DNA of 64,000 bases from Cyanobacteriota bacterium (GCA_026389265.1 JAPLIE010000045.1:1-64000); one strand, 5' to 3'; counted from the stretch's first letter, positions 1 through 9,268 are shown. The notes: generated from the sequence alone by a model not told the origin. Made by a program: numbers and translations.

Positions 1-1245
1 GTGACCTCGGCGATCACGGTGACGGGGCTCTCGATCATCGATGTGGGCAGCGAGCTCACCCCGCTGGGCCAGGTGGTGCTGGCGGGCTTGATCCTGATCG
101 GCGGGCTTGGCCTGATGGCGATCACCACCTTCCTGCAGGGCTTCGTGCAGGGACGTTCCGGCCTGCGTCAGAGGCTCGACAAGGGACGCGCCCTCGATGA
201 ATTCGGGGTGGGGGGCATCGGCCCCACCTTCAACCGCATCCTGATCAGCGCCGGCTGCGTGATGGGCCTCGGCACGTTGGTGCTGTTCGGCTTCGGCTTC
301 ACCGACATCGCCAATCCAGTGGAGCGCTTGTGGGCGTCGCTGTTCCATTGCATCAGCGCTTACAACAACGCCGGTTTCGGCCTCCGGAGCAACAATCTGG
401 TGGATTACCAGAGCAATCCCGTTGTGAACGGGGTGATCGGCAGCCTGATCGTGATCGGCGGTATCGGCTGGCGGGTCACCCAGGATCTCTGGAACCAGCG
501 GATCCACTGGCGGCAGCCGCGGCTCTGGAGCCGGCGCCGCCTCAGCCTGCATACCCGGTTGGTGCTGCGCAGCACCGCGTTGCTGATCGTGCTGGGGGCC
601 TTGGGGCTGCTGGTCACCGAGCAGTTCGCGCCTGATGGGGTGATCCAGACCCTGTCGTTTTGGCAACGCCTCCAGGTCACCCTGTTCCAATCGATCACCA
701 CCCGCACGGCTGGTTTCAATACCGTGCCCCTCTCGATCACCACCCTCTCGGATGCGGGCCTGCTGCTGATGATCGCTCTGATGTTCGTCGGGGCCAGCCC
801 CGGCGGCACCGGCGGCGGCATCAAGACCACCACCTTCGCGGTGCTGATGGGGGCTACCCGCTCCACTCTGGAGAACCGCACCGACGTGGTGATCCAGCGG
901 CGCTCGATCGCGCCGGAGCTGGTGCTGCGGGCGGTGGGGGTGACCCTAGCTTCGGCCCTGTTCGTGCTGGCGATGACCCTGCTGTTGGGACTCGGGCCGA
1001 CCGCCGGCGGTCAGCCGCTGGTGGCGCAGACCACCTTCCTGGAGAAGCTGTTCACCTGCATGTCGGCCTTCTGCACCGTGGGCCTAGATGTGGGGGTCAC
1101 CGCCACCCTGGGCCGCTGGGGCCAGCTGGTGCTGATTGTGGGGATGTTCGTGGGAAGGATCGGGATTCTGCTGCTGCTCTCCGCCATCTACGCCCGGCGG
1201 TTGCCGAGTCGGGTGGGGTATCCCCAAGAGGAGGTGTTTCTCTGA
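1..1245 (+). CDS. ktrB: KtrB/TrkH-type potassium uptake channel subunit, 5' end outside window
   Basis: Membrane pore subunit of a Ktr/Trk potassium (or potassium/sodium) uptake system. The reading frame is open from base 1, so the N-terminus lies upstream. All four pore loops of the family can be seen: the first near residue 8 (VTGLS), the second near 119 (YNNAGFG), the third near 234 (TRTAGFNT) and the fourth near 353 (SAFCTVGLD), each with its filter glycine. The SPGGTGGGIKTTT stretch near 265 and FVGRIG near 382 are also family hallmarks. It ends at TGA 1243-1245. A KtrA/TrkA regulatory partner would be expected nearby but is not in the window. The family call is firm; Ktr versus Trk subtype is inferred. 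Confidence 0.9.
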   Translation: MTSAITVTGLSIIDVGSELTPLGQVVLAGLILIGGLGLMAITTFLQGFVQGRSGLRQRLDKGRALDEFGVGGIGPTFNRILISAGCVMGLGTLVLFGFGFTDIANPVERLWASLFHCISAYNNAGFGLRSNNLVDYQSNPVVNGVIGSLIVIGGIGWRVTQDLWNQRIHWRQPRLWSRRRLSLHTRLVLRSTALLIVLGALGLLVTEQFAPDGVIQTLSFWQRLQVTLFQSITTRTAGFNTVPLSITTLSDAGLLLMIALMFVGASPGGTGGGIKTTTFAVLMGATRSTLENRTDVVIQRRSIAPELVLRAVGVTLASALFVLAMTLLLGLGPTAGGQPLVAQTTFLEKLFTCMSAFCTVGLDVGVTATLGRWGQLVLIVGMFVGRIGILLLLSAIYARRLPSRVGYPQEEVFL

Positions 1246-1360
1246 AGCGGCAGCGTTAGCGGCCGCCACGATCCAGGCAGTACCGGCATCGCAAGGCAGG
1301 CGCTGCTGGGGGTGGGGACTTGGGGGCGTTGCTCGGGGTCACCTCTGGCTCCGTAAACTC

Positions 1361-1378
1361 AGTGAGCAAGCACTCACT
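1361..1378. promoter_or_regulatory. Palindromic TetR operator in front of the repressor gene
   Basis: AGTGAGCAAGCACTCACT: six-base arms AGTGAG/CTCACT around a six-base centre. It ends 15 bases before the proposed TTG start of the TetR gene. The same arms with a near-identical centre occur at 5001-5018 in front of the efflux genes, and these two are the only copies I noticed. That pairing fits autoregulation plus control of the pump by the same repressor. Binding is inferred. Confidence 0.75.
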
Positions 1379-1393
1379 TTCAAGGCCCGCTTC

Positions 1394-2098
1394 TTGCCCC
1401 GCGCCGCCGCCATTCCCGCCAGCGAACGACGGGCCCACGCGGTGCGGGTGCTGCTTGAACTCGCCCGCACGACCGCACCGGATGCGATCAGCACCGCCGC
1501 CATCGCCGAGCGGATGGGGGTGAGCCACGGGGCGCTGTTCCGTCATTTCCCCAGTCGCGAAGCCCTCTGGGCCGAGGCGGTGAGCTGGGCCACCGGTGAA
1601 CTGGAGCGCCGCTTCGATGCCTGCCTCAAGCCCCCCGCCCTGGCTCCCACCCCCGTTGCCGCCTCGCCAGCTGATGCCAGCGCTGGCCTACCTCCTTCAG
1701 GACCACTGAACCAGGTGGCCGCTCTGATGGCCAGCCATGCGGGCCTGCTCCAGCAACACCCGGGGCTGGTGCGAATGCTGTTCGCCGAGCTGCAGCGGCC
1801 CGCCACCAGCCCGGCGCGGGAAACCGGCAAGGCCTTCATGCAGCGGTTTCGCCTGCGGCTGGCCACCTTGATGGGGGCCGCCCAGGCAGACGGCGATCTG
1901 GCGCCGGACCTGGATCCCCACGAGCTGGCCGCCCTGCTGGTGGCCACCCAGCAGGGGCTGATGCTGCAGGCCCTGGTGCATGACGGTTTCGCCGGTCTCA
2001 CCGACCGCTCCCGCCGCTGCGTGGCCCTCTTCCTCAGGGCCGGCCCGGGGATGCCGCCGGCGCCGGAGGTTTCCCCAGCAGCAGCACCAGGGGAATGA
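1394..2098 (+). CDS. TetR/AcrR-family transcriptional repressor
   Basis: Probable repressor of the adjacent efflux pair. About 234 residues from a TTG start at 1394. I chose this start because it gives a normal TetR N-terminus and leaves the operator (1361-1378) upstream; the same frame is open further upstream but would run through the operator. The N-terminal helix-turn-helix is clear at about residues 30-60 (AIAERMGVSHGALFRHFPSR). The C-terminal ligand/dimer domain is divergent and has a proline/alanine-rich stretch near residue 80. Its 3' end overlaps the 3' end of the convergent transporter gene by 65 bases. The inducer is unknown. Confidence 0.85.
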   Translation: MPRAAAIPASERRAHAVRVLLELARTTAPDAISTAAIAERMGVSHGALFRHFPSREALWAEAVSWATGELERRFDACLKPPALAPTPVAASPADASAGLPPSGPLNQVAALMASHAGLLQQHPGLVRMLFAELQRPATSPARETGKAFMQRFRLRLATLMGAAQADGDLAPDLDPHELAALLVATQQGLMLQALVHDGFAGLTDRSRRCVALFLRAGPGMPPAPEVSPAAAPGE

Positions 2099-3716
2099 CG
2101 GCCAAAAAGAGCAAGCCCACCAGCCGGAACACATCGCCGTAGGCCAGCAGGGCCGCCTGGCGGTCCACCTGCTGGCTGAGCACCTGCAGGGCCTGGTCCG
2201 CCAGGGTGCCGCCAGTGCCGGAGCGGGAGGCGAGCCAGAACTGCAGTTCCACCAGCCGCTGCTGCAGCCGGGGATCGGTGATCGCCAGGGATTCCACCAG
2301 GTGGGCCCGGTGCACAGCCTGCTGGTGCTCCAGGGCCAGGGTGAGCACGGCGATGCCGAAGCTGCCCCCCAGCTGGCGGGTGAGGTTGTAGAAGCCGCTG
2401 CCGGCCCCCACATCCACCCTGGGCAGGGGGCCCAGGGTGGCCAGGCTGAGGGGCAGGAACATCACCACCGTGGTGATGCCCCGGAAGATCAGGGGCCACC
2501 AGAGAGCATCGGCGCCGGTATCGGGCCCGATCGTGCCCATCGCAAACATCGTGGCCACCATCCCCAGGGCCGCCGCGCCGATCAGCAGGCGGGGATCGAA
2601 GCGGCTCACCACCCGTCCCAGCAGGGCCATGGTGACGCCGGAGGCTAGGGCGCCCGGGAGGATCAGCATCCCGGTCTGGGTGGCGGTGTAGCCGAGCACC
2701 GTCTGGGCGAAGACGGGCACTACAAACACGGAGCCGTAGAGGCCCATGCCCAGCACCAGGGAGAAGGCGCTGCCGGCGGCCAGGGAGCGATGGCGCAGCA
2801 CCCGCAGATCCACCGCCGGGTTGCGCCGCCTGAGCTCCCACCACACGAACACCGGCAGGCTGATGGCCGCCAGCAGGGCCAGGTTGCGGATCAGGGCACT
2901 GTCAAACCAATCGAGTTGGTACCCCTGCTCCAGCACCACCTGAAGGCTGGCCAGGCAAAGGGTGAGCAGCGCGATGCCGGTCCAATCGACGCCGCCCCGT
3001 CCCAGCCCCCGCTGAACCCCGGCGGCCAGCTGGTCGTCGGAGCGATCGGGCTCCAGGAAGGCCAGGGCCATCAGCACCGTGAGCAGGCCGAAGGGCAGGT
3101 TGATGAAGAAGATCCAACGCCAGCCGAGGGTGTCGGTGAGCAGGCCACCGAGGGTGGGACCCAGGGCCGGGCCCACCAGCACCACCATGCCGAACACCGC
3201 CTGGGTGGTGGCCTGGAAGGCCGCCGGCACCGACTGGAACAGGATCGCCTGAGCCTTGGGCAGCAGCCCACCCCCGAGCAGTCCCTGCAAAATGCGCGCC
3301 ACCACCAGCACCGTGAGGTTGGGGGCCAGGCCGCAGAGCATCGAGGCGGCGGTGAAGCCCACCAGGCAGAAGATGAAATAGGTGCGCTGGCCGAAGACGC
3401 CGCTTAGCCAGGTGCTCAGCGGAATCATCACCACACTGGCCATGGCGTAACCGGTGACCACCCAGCCCACCTCGGCCAGGGTGGCGCCGAGACTGGCCTG
3501 GATGTGGATCAGGGCCACGTTGGTGATGCTGGTGTCGATGATCTCCAGCAGGGCGCCGATTGAGGCGGTGATCACCATGGCCCACTGGCGCGGGGTGAGG
3601 CCGGTGGGTTGGGAGCCCGGGGAATCGGGCGTCCCCGCCGAGGGCTGGCCGGGAGGACCGGACACGGCGGGGGAGCCGGGCGTCATGGTTGGTTTCGCCG
3701 GGGCTCCGGCCCTCAT
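2034..3716 (-). CDS. DHA2-family (EmrB/QacA-type) drug/proton antiporter
   Basis: Inner-membrane 14-helix major-facilitator exporter of 560 residues, probably joined through the HlyD partner to an outer-membrane channel for drug efflux. The first helix carries the DHA2 signature (IIDTSITNVAL, about residue 60), followed by repeated hydrophobic helices and the conserved loop GRVVSRFDPR in the second half. Its ATG overlaps the TGA of the upstream HlyD gene (ATGA), indicating translational coupling. It should be controlled by the operator at 5001-5018. An alternative ATG lies ten codons downstream. Confidence 0.9.
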   Translation of the reverse strand: MRAGAPAKPTMTPGSPAVSGPPGQPSAGTPDSPGSQPTGLTPRQWAMVITASIGALLEIIDTSITNVALIHIQASLGATLAEVGWVVTGYAMASVVMIPLSTWLSGVFGQRTYFIFCLVGFTAASMLCGLAPNLTVLVVARILQGLLGGGLLPKAQAILFQSVPAAFQATTQAVFGMVVLVGPALGPTLGGLLTDTLGWRWIFFINLPFGLLTVLMALAFLEPDRSDDQLAAGVQRGLGRGGVDWTGIALLTLCLASLQVVLEQGYQLDWFDSALIRNLALLAAISLPVFVWWELRRRNPAVDLRVLRHRSLAAGSAFSLVLGMGLYGSVFVVPVFAQTVLGYTATQTGMLILPGALASGVTMALLGRVVSRFDPRLLIGAAALGMVATMFAMGTIGPDTGADALWWPLIFRGITTVVMFLPLSLATLGPLPRVDVGAGSGFYNLTRQLGGSFGIAVLTLALEHQQAVHRAHLVESLAITDPRLQQRLVELQFWLASRSGTGGTLADQALQVLSQQVDRQAALLAYGDVFRLVGLLFLAVIPLVLLLGKPPAPAASPGRP

Positions 3717-4996
3717 GGCCTACGCACGCTCACCGTGGCCGAAAGGCCGGGCACCAGGTTCAGACCCTGGGTGTCGCGGGGGTCGAGGTCGATGCGGGCG
3801 GTGATGCGCTGCACCACCTTGGTGAAGTTGCCGGTGGCGTTGTCGGGGGGGAGCAGGGCGAAGCGGGAGCCAGCGGCGGGGGCCAAGCTGTTCACCTTGC
3901 CCCGCAGCACCTTGTTGGGGTAGGCGTCGATGCGCACCTCGGCGGCCTGGCCGGGCTTGAGGGCAGTGAGCTGGGTTTCCTTGAAGTTGGCCTCCACCCA
4001 GGGGTGGGTGTCGACCACGGTCATCAGGGGCTGGCCGGGCTGCACCTGGCGCCCGGGCTCGGCGTGGCGGGAACCAATCCGCCCGGCACTGGGGGCCGTG
4101 ATCCGGGTGTAGGAGAGGTCAAGCTGGGCTTCGGCGAAGGCGGCCTGGGCCTGCATCACCTTCGCCTGGGCGGCGGCAGCCTTCTGGCGATCCACGCCCA
4201 CGTCCTGGATTCGGGCCTGGGCGGTCTGGCGGCTGGCCTGGCTGTGGGTGAAATCGGCCTGAGCCTTGCGGTAGGTGCTCACCGCCCGTTCCGCCTCCTG
4301 GCGCGACACACCACCCTGCTGGGCCAGGCCCACCAGCCGCTGGGCATCGGCGGCGGCGCGGGCCAGTTCGCTGCTGGCCGATTGCTGGTCGGCCACGGCC
4401 ATCCCCTCCGCCGCCCGGGCGGTGCTCACCGAAGCCCCGGCCTGCACCGCCATCGCCTGGGCCTCGCGGGCCACCTGTTCCAGGTCGGCCCGGGCCTTGA
4501 ACAGCCGGGCGCGGGCGTCGCGGTCGTCGAGCTGAACCAGGGGCTGGCCCAGCTTCACCTCCTGGTTGTCCTCCACCAGCACGCGGGCGATGGTGCCCGG
4601 CACCCGGCTGGAGATCTCCGTGAGGTGGCCCTGGAGCTGGGCGTTATCGGTTGCCACCAGACCCCAGTGGGCCACCAGATAGGCCCCGCCACCGGCCAGG
4701 GCCGCCAGGCCCAGCAGGGGGGGCAGCCAGCGGTGGGACGAGGTCGGGGGCTTGGGGAGGGCCAGGGGGGTGTCGGCGTCCGCTTCAGCCAAGCGGGCCG
4801 GTGATCGGTCTGCTCCGTTCGGGCCAGCGGGGATGCCTTTGGATTCGCTGATGGCCGGGGCGCTGACCTCCCCAACTGCCGTCGGGCTGGCGGCAGGGGA
4901 GAGGTCCGACGATCCGTGTCCAGGTAGCGGGGGCGGTGGCGCCCCATCACGGGTGCTCGCAGGCGCCTGCGCATCGACCGAAGGGGCGGACGCCAT
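3713..4996 (-). CDS. HlyD/EmrA-family membrane fusion protein
   Basis: Periplasmic adaptor of the efflux pair. A proline-rich cytoplasmic N-terminus is followed by one membrane helix (about residues 65-85), a first lipoyl half (VPGTIARVLVEDNQEVKLGQ), a long alanine/glutamine-rich coiled-coil hairpin, the second lipoyl half (APSAGRIG) and a beta-barrel domain ending in the LVPGLSATVSV motif usual for EmrA. Start: an ATG at 5017 is also in frame, but its first codons would lie inside the palindrome at 5001-5018, so ATG 4996 is preferred. The gene overlaps the antiporter gene by four bases. Confidence 0.88.
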   Translation of the reverse strand: MASAPSVDAQAPASTRDGAPPPPLPGHGSSDLSPAASPTAVGEVSAPAISESKGIPAGPNGADRSPARLAEADADTPLALPKPPTSSHRWLPPLLGLAALAGGGAYLVAHWGLVATDNAQLQGHLTEISSRVPGTIARVLVEDNQEVKLGQPLVQLDDRDARARLFKARADLEQVAREAQAMAVQAGASVSTARAAEGMAVADQQSASSELARAAADAQRLVGLAQQGGVSRQEAERAVSTYRKAQADFTHSQASRQTAQARIQDVGVDRQKAAAAQAKVMQAQAAFAEAQLDLSYTRITAPSAGRIGSRHAEPGRQVQPGQPLMTVVDTHPWVEANFKETQLTALKPGQAAEVRIDAYPNKVLRGKVNSLAPAAGSRFALLPPDNATGNFTKVVQRITARIDLDPRDTQGLNLVPGLSATVSVRRP

Positions 4997-5000
4997 GGCA

Positions 5001-5018
5001 AGTGAGTAAGTACTCACT
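5001..5018. promoter_or_regulatory. Second palindromic TetR operator, in front of the efflux operon
   Basis: AGTGAGTAAGTACTCACT, a perfect palindrome with eight-base arms around a two-base centre. It differs from the site at 1361-1378 only at positions 7 and 11 (C to T). It sits directly at the start of the HlyD gene, where a bound repressor would block transcription or initiation, and also faces the divergent amidohydrolase remnant at 5149. Binding is inferred from the match. Confidence 0.75.
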
Positions 5019-5148
5019 TAGCGTAAACCCTGTCACCTTCAAGGGGCGATCCGTGGTCGACTTTTCTTGTCGGGAAACGAAGAAACCCCATCGCCCAGGT
5101 GACCGCCGCCGCCGGGCCACCTAAAACCCGAGCAGCCCACTGAATTTG

Positions 5149-7001
5149 ATGGTTTCTCCGCTGCCCCGATCCGTCGCCAGGAGGCGTGCCGCCAGGTCTG
5201 GCTCCCCCCTGATCGCCGCCGCTCTGCTGGCCGGAGCAGCGGCCTTGGCCGGACCCCTGCCGGCGGCGGTAGCGGCCCCCCCAGCCGCCGCAACACCAGC
5301 CACCCTCTACGCCGGCGGCCCGATCCTCACCATGACCGGTCCGCAGCCGGCCTATGCCGAGGCCCTGGTGGAGCGCGGCGGCCGCATTGTCTATGTGGGC
5401 CCCCTGGCCGGGGCGATTCGCGCGGCGGGGGGCGGGGCAAAGCGGGTGAACCTGGCCGGCCGGGCCCTGCTGCCCGGCTTCATCGATGCCCACGGCCACC
5501 TGCCCGATTACGTGGCCACCTGGGGCCGGCCCGACCTCAGCCCACCGCCGGTGGGCAGCACCCGCCGCATCGCCGACATCCAGGCCACGGTGCGCGCCTA
5601 CCTGGCCAGCCACCCCGCCCCGGCCGGCCAGCTGCAGTTCTTCATGGGCTACGACGACAGCCTGTTGGAGGAGAAGCGCCACCCCACCCGCGCCGACCTA
5701 TCCCCCAGCCCGATCTGGCCGAGAAGCTGCGCCGCTTCGATCAAGTGCAGAAATGGTGGGCCAGTTTCGGCATCACCACCGCTCAGGACGGGCTCAGCAA
5801 CCCCAGCAACGTCGACCTGCTGCGGGAGGCGGGCCGTCAGGGACGGCTGATCCTCGATGTGGTGAGTTATCCCTTCTTCCGGGTGCTGGGCGAACTGAAC
5901 AGCCTCGATGCGCGGGCCAGTAGCAGGGCCGTGATCCACACACCCGGGGGCGACCCACGGGCCGTCGCAAACGGCAAGGCCGCCTCTGCCAACGCTCCAG
6001 GGACACCTGCACCGATTAGCTCATTGGTGTCGAACGCCGGCCGTGAATTCGCCAGCGGCGCCGAAGCGGCCACGCCGCCACCAGCCGATGGGGTCACCTC
6101 CGCCAAGCTGGAGGTGGGGATCTACCGCAACCACCTCAAGATCGGCGGCATCAAGCTCACCGGCGATGGCTCACCCCAGGGCAAGACCGCCTACATGAGC
6201 CAGCCCTACACCTCGCCGCCGCCGGGCCAGAAGGCCGATTACCGCGCCTACGCGGTGATGAACCAGCAGGAGGTGAGCGATTGGGTGGCCTTCGGCTACC
6301 GCAACAACATCCAGATCATCACCCACACCAATGGTGATGCCGCCCTCGACCAGTTCCTGGTGGCGGTGCAGCAGGCCCGCGCCACCTATGGCGCCAAGGA
6401 TCTGCGCCCGGTGGCGATCCACGCCCAGCTGGCCCGCCATGACCAGGTGGACCGCATCAAGGCGCTGGGCATCGTGCCGAGCTTCTTCACCGCCCACACC
6501 TTCTTCTGGGGTGATTGGCACCGCCAGAGCTTCGGCGAGCAGCGGGCGGCGGGGATCAGTCCCACGGGCTACGCCTACGGCAAGGGCGTGATCTTCACCA
6601 ACCACAACGATGCGCCGGTGGTACCGCCAGACATGCTGCGCCTGGCCCAGACAGCCGTGGTGCGCACCAGCCGCAGCGGGTTTGTGCTGGGGCCGGCGGA
6701 GCGGGTGAGCCCCTATGTGGCGCTCAAGGCGATGACCGACTGGGCGGCCTATCAGTATTTCGAGGAGAAGAGCAAGGGCACGCTCGAGCCTGGGAAGCTT
6801 GCCGATCTGGTGATCCTGGAGCGCGATCCACTCCAGGTGGATCCCACCACGATCCGCACGATCAAGGTGGTGGAAACGATCAAGGAAGGGAAGCCCATCT
6901 TCCAGCTGGGGGTGGACAAGATCGATGTCGCTGCAGCCCAGGCGGCCAGTCGGGTGGCGCCCAATCCGGAGCTGGCCGAGCAGCGGATTCACCGGCATTG
7001 A
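5149..7001 (+). pseudogene. YtcJ-type amidohydrolase (copy 1), broken by an internal deletion and frame change
   Basis: Remnant of an exported amidohydrolase of the YtcJ/amidohydrolase_3 family. A hydrophobic signal peptide precedes the first metal motif DAHGHL (near 5487). Frame one runs to RHPTRADLS (near 5700); the protein then continues in another frame from PQPDLAEKLRRF. Compared with the paralogue at 17701, about 70 residues are absent exactly at this break, so one deletion of a length not divisible by three explains both changes. The downstream half is well preserved, with HTNGDAALD, the HAQ motif near 6420 and NHNDAPVVPP. A TTG directly before the ATG is an alternative start. Confidence 0.8.
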
Positions 7002-7068
7002 TTCATCGCCACTGATTCATCATCATTGATTCACCGCCACTGATTCACGGCCACTGATTCACGGCCAC
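6985..7068 (+). repeat. Six 14-bp tandem units at the 3' end of the amidohydrolase remnant
   Basis: Units begin at 6985, 6999, 7013, 7027, 7041 and 7055. The first (GGATTCACCGGCAT) encodes the C-terminus; the others begin TGATTCA, and units five and six are identical (TGATTCACGGCCAC). The array looks like slippage or duplication of the gene's terminal codons, with every later unit carrying a TGA. Confidence 0.85.
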
Positions 7069-7111
7069 TGAAGCAAACTTCCAACCCGCAACCAGCAACC
7101 CGAACCCCGCA

Positions 7112-7318
7112 ATGACCATGCAACGCCTGCTGATCACGATCGGTGCAGCCTTTCTGGTGATAGGCCTTCTTTGGCCCCTGATCAGCAGCAGCGGTCTCGG
7201 ACGGCTGCCAGGGGACATCAGCATTCAGCGTCCTGGCCTGCAGATCTACTTCCCCTTCACCAGCGGACTGCTCGTTTCAGCCGGCCTGACCCTGGTGCTC
7301 TGGCTGCTGCGGCGATGA
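7112..7318 (+). CDS. DUF2905-family small membrane protein
   Basis: A 68-residue protein with two membrane helices (about residues 4-22 and 48-66) separated by the conserved loop LGRLPGDISI, which marks the DUF2905 family. Function is unknown in the family. Length is normal. ATG 7112 is used; ATG 7118 is possible. It stands alone between the broken amidohydrolase and the decayed hsdR fragment on the other strand. Confidence 0.8.
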   Translation: MTMQRLLITIGAAFLVIGLLWPLISSSGLGRLPGDISIQRPGLQIYFPFTSGLLVSAGLTLVLWLLRR

Positions 7319-7389
7319 GGTGAGGCAAGCAAGCGAGTAGACGCTGCGGTCGCGCTCGGGGTAGGCCTGTTCGATGTGGGGGACACGGC

Positions 7390-7654
7390 CACCAGGCCCA
7401 TGGCCGAGCGGTTGCGGCTGATCTCCTCGATGGCGGCGCTGATCGCTTCCGGCGGCTGGCCGGGATTGAGGCGCTCCAGGGCGGCCCGTAGGCGCGGCAA
7501 CAGCACAACCTCAGAACGGTTGCGGCGGCCGAGACTGCCCCCCCGGCGCAAAGGTTTCCTCCAACCCGCCGGCCGTTTGCCAACCCAGCTCGGCCAGAAG
7601 GGCCAGGGCGGGCTGTTCCACCAGCTGGTCTTCGGTTTAGGGGATGGGGGTCAT
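7390..7654 (-). pseudogene. hsdR N-terminal fragment (type I restriction subunit), decayed
   Basis: Reading the minus strand from ATG 7654 gives, after an early TAA, a start typical of type I restriction R subunits (EDQLVEQPALALLAELGWQT). It then changes frame at a run of seven C (7538-7544, plus strand) and continues as SEVVLLPRLRAALERLNPG. After about 85 codons the similarity stops. The nuclease and helicase domains are missing. Its ATG overlaps the TGA of the ATPase gene, implying the two once shared an operon. Family assignment is by eye. Confidence 0.6.
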
Positions 7655-8940
7655 ACCGGTGGTGCGGCGTACCAGAGACTGGCGAGTGGCAGAGCCCAGA
7701 TCGGGCGGCCGGCAACAGAGCCCATGGGCAGGGTCTGGATGCCGTCGTAGAGGATCACGCCACCGAGGAAGCGATCACCGGCCTGGCTGGCGAGGCGGCG
7801 CAGGCCGGCACATTGGGCCGCCTGAACGCTGGCCGCAGCCTTAACCTCCACGCCAACAAGCTGGCCATGGCCATTGGCGATCACGACATCCACCTCCAGT
7901 TGATCCTTGTCGCGATACATGAAGAGTTCGTAGCTATCTTCACTCCAGCTGGCCAGACGTAGTAATTCAGCATAGACATAGCACTCGAGCGCTGGACCAA
8001 AAGCGGTCCGGTTCGTCATGAGTCCAGCCAGCCTGAGCCCCAAGAGCGCACTCAATAACCCGGAATCGAGAAACTGGAGTTTGGGGGTCTTGACCACCCG
8101 CGCCAGAGCATTGGCCGACCAGGCCGGTACACGCCGCACCAGAAAGAGCTGCTCCAGCAGGGTGATGTAGCGCGTCACCGTCTTGCCATCGAGGCCGATG
8201 CGGGCACCCAGCTGGGTGTAGTTGCAAAGCTGGCCACACACTTGAGCGAGCGCCGTGAGCAGCTGGGGAAGGCTCTGCAACTTATCGACGGAGGCGATCT
8301 CGCGAACGTCGCGTTGAAGGATGGCGTTGAGATAGCTGTGCGCCCACGCCTGACGGCGGCTTTCGCTGCTGCGATGCAACGCCTCGGGATAGCCGCCGGT
8401 GAGCACCCGCCTCTCCAGGGCCTCGCCCACCTGGGCAGCTGCCTGCTCGGGCGGTGGCGAGAGTGGCGCCGTCTCGGCCGCCAGGGCAGAGAACAGGGCA
8501 TCGATCCAGGCGCTGGGCTGGCCGGCTAGTTCGCAACCCGCAAGCGGCAGCAGGGACAGCACCTCCAGGCGCCCGGCCAACGAGTCGGCCACACGGGGCA
8601 GGGCCATCACATCGGCGGAGCCGGTGAGCAGGAAGCGGCCGGGCCGACGCCGATCATCCACCGCCAGCTTGATCGCCAAGAGCAGTTCGGGGACCCGCTG
8701 CACCTCATCGATCACGGCCCCATCAAGGCGACGGATGAAGCCTTGCGGATCCTCGCGGGCGGCGGCGCAGGTGGTGGCGTCGTCGAGGGTGAGGTAAGGG
8801 CGCTGCTCGGTGGCGAATTGCCGCACCAGGGTGGTCTTGCCGCTCTGGCGAGGCCCGTTGAGCAGCACCACGGGCGTATCGGCCAGGCTCTCCTGCAGAC
8901 GCCTGACGATGCCGCGGGGCCAGACCGACTGCGAGAGCAT
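7651..8940 (-). CDS. AAA ATPase with C-terminal DUF4143/nuclease-like domain (ATPase 1)
   Basis: A 429-residue P-loop ATPase of the family common in defence and toxin-antitoxin islands; biochemical role unknown. Walker A GPRQSGKTTL at residues 29-38, Walker B AVIDEVQR near 75 and sensor LLTGSAD near 105 are intact. The C-terminal DUF4143 region contains FLDSGLLSALLG and a PD-(D/E)XK-like pattern (LEVDVVI then VGVEVKA). The gene is full length and appears intact although both restriction genes around it are ruined. Three tandem 22-bp repeats lie just upstream (8982-9047). A related, more divergent copy is at 33325. Confidence 0.85.
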   Translation of the reverse strand: MLSQSVWPRGIVRRLQESLADTPVVLLNGPRQSGKTTLVRQFATEQRPYLTLDDATTCAAAREDPQGFIRRLDGAVIDEVQRVPELLLAIKLAVDDRRRPGRFLLTGSADVMALPRVADSLAGRLEVLSLLPLAGCELAGQPSAWIDALFSALAAETAPLSPPPEQAAAQVGEALERRVLTGGYPEALHRSSESRRQAWAHSYLNAILQRDVREIASVDKLQSLPQLLTALAQVCGQLCNYTQLGARIGLDGKTVTRYITLLEQLFLVRRVPAWSANALARVVKTPKLQFLDSGLLSALLGLRLAGLMTNRTAFGPALECYVYAELLRLASWSEDSYELFMYRDKDQLEVDVVIANGHGQLVGVEVKAAASVQAAQCAGLRRLASQAGDRFLGGVILYDGIQTLPMGSVAGRPIWALPLASLWYAAPPV

Positions 8941-8981
8941 GGATCCGCGGCAGCTGATCTGGAGGCTAGCAGCGGCTGATC

Positions 8982-9047
8982 CGGAATCCGGAGCCGTCCA
9001 ACTCGGAATCTGATGGCGGTCAAGTCGGAATCAACTGGCGGCTGATC
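8982..9047 (-). repeat. Three 22-bp direct repeats upstream of ATPase 1
   Basis: CGGAATC recurs at 8982, 9004 and 9026 on the plus strand, an exact 22-base period. On the coding (minus) strand every unit ends GATTCCG, and the middle unit reads CATCAGATTCCG. The array ends 41 bases before the ATPase start. The second DUF4143 ATPase has a comparable three-unit array at 33231-33299. The rest of 8941-9268 shows no gene. Confidence 0.7.
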
Positions 9048-9268
9048 GGGAGCAGGCAGGACCAACAGGCTGTTGGGCAATGGGTGGCATTGGGGTTTGT
9101 GCAAGCAGCCCTCTCGATGGGGATCCAGGGCCACCGGCACCACGTCCTGACCACGGGCGGTGAGAGTGCTGCGCATGGCGTGAATGATCAAAGCTCCCCG
9201 ATTGCAGCTCGGCGCATCACAAGCGACATCAAACGATGCCTGCGCTGTCGCGACTCCTGGGCGGAACA

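Noticed and set aside
3689-4804. 371-codon open frame on the plus strand
   Set aside because: Antisense to the HlyD gene; Gly/His/Leu repetitive translation without domain pattern.
5695-5745. Programmed frameshifting in the amidohydrolase
   Set aside because: A block of about 70 conserved residues is missing at the junction, so this is a deletion rather than a recoding site; no typical slippery heptamer with stimulator was seen.
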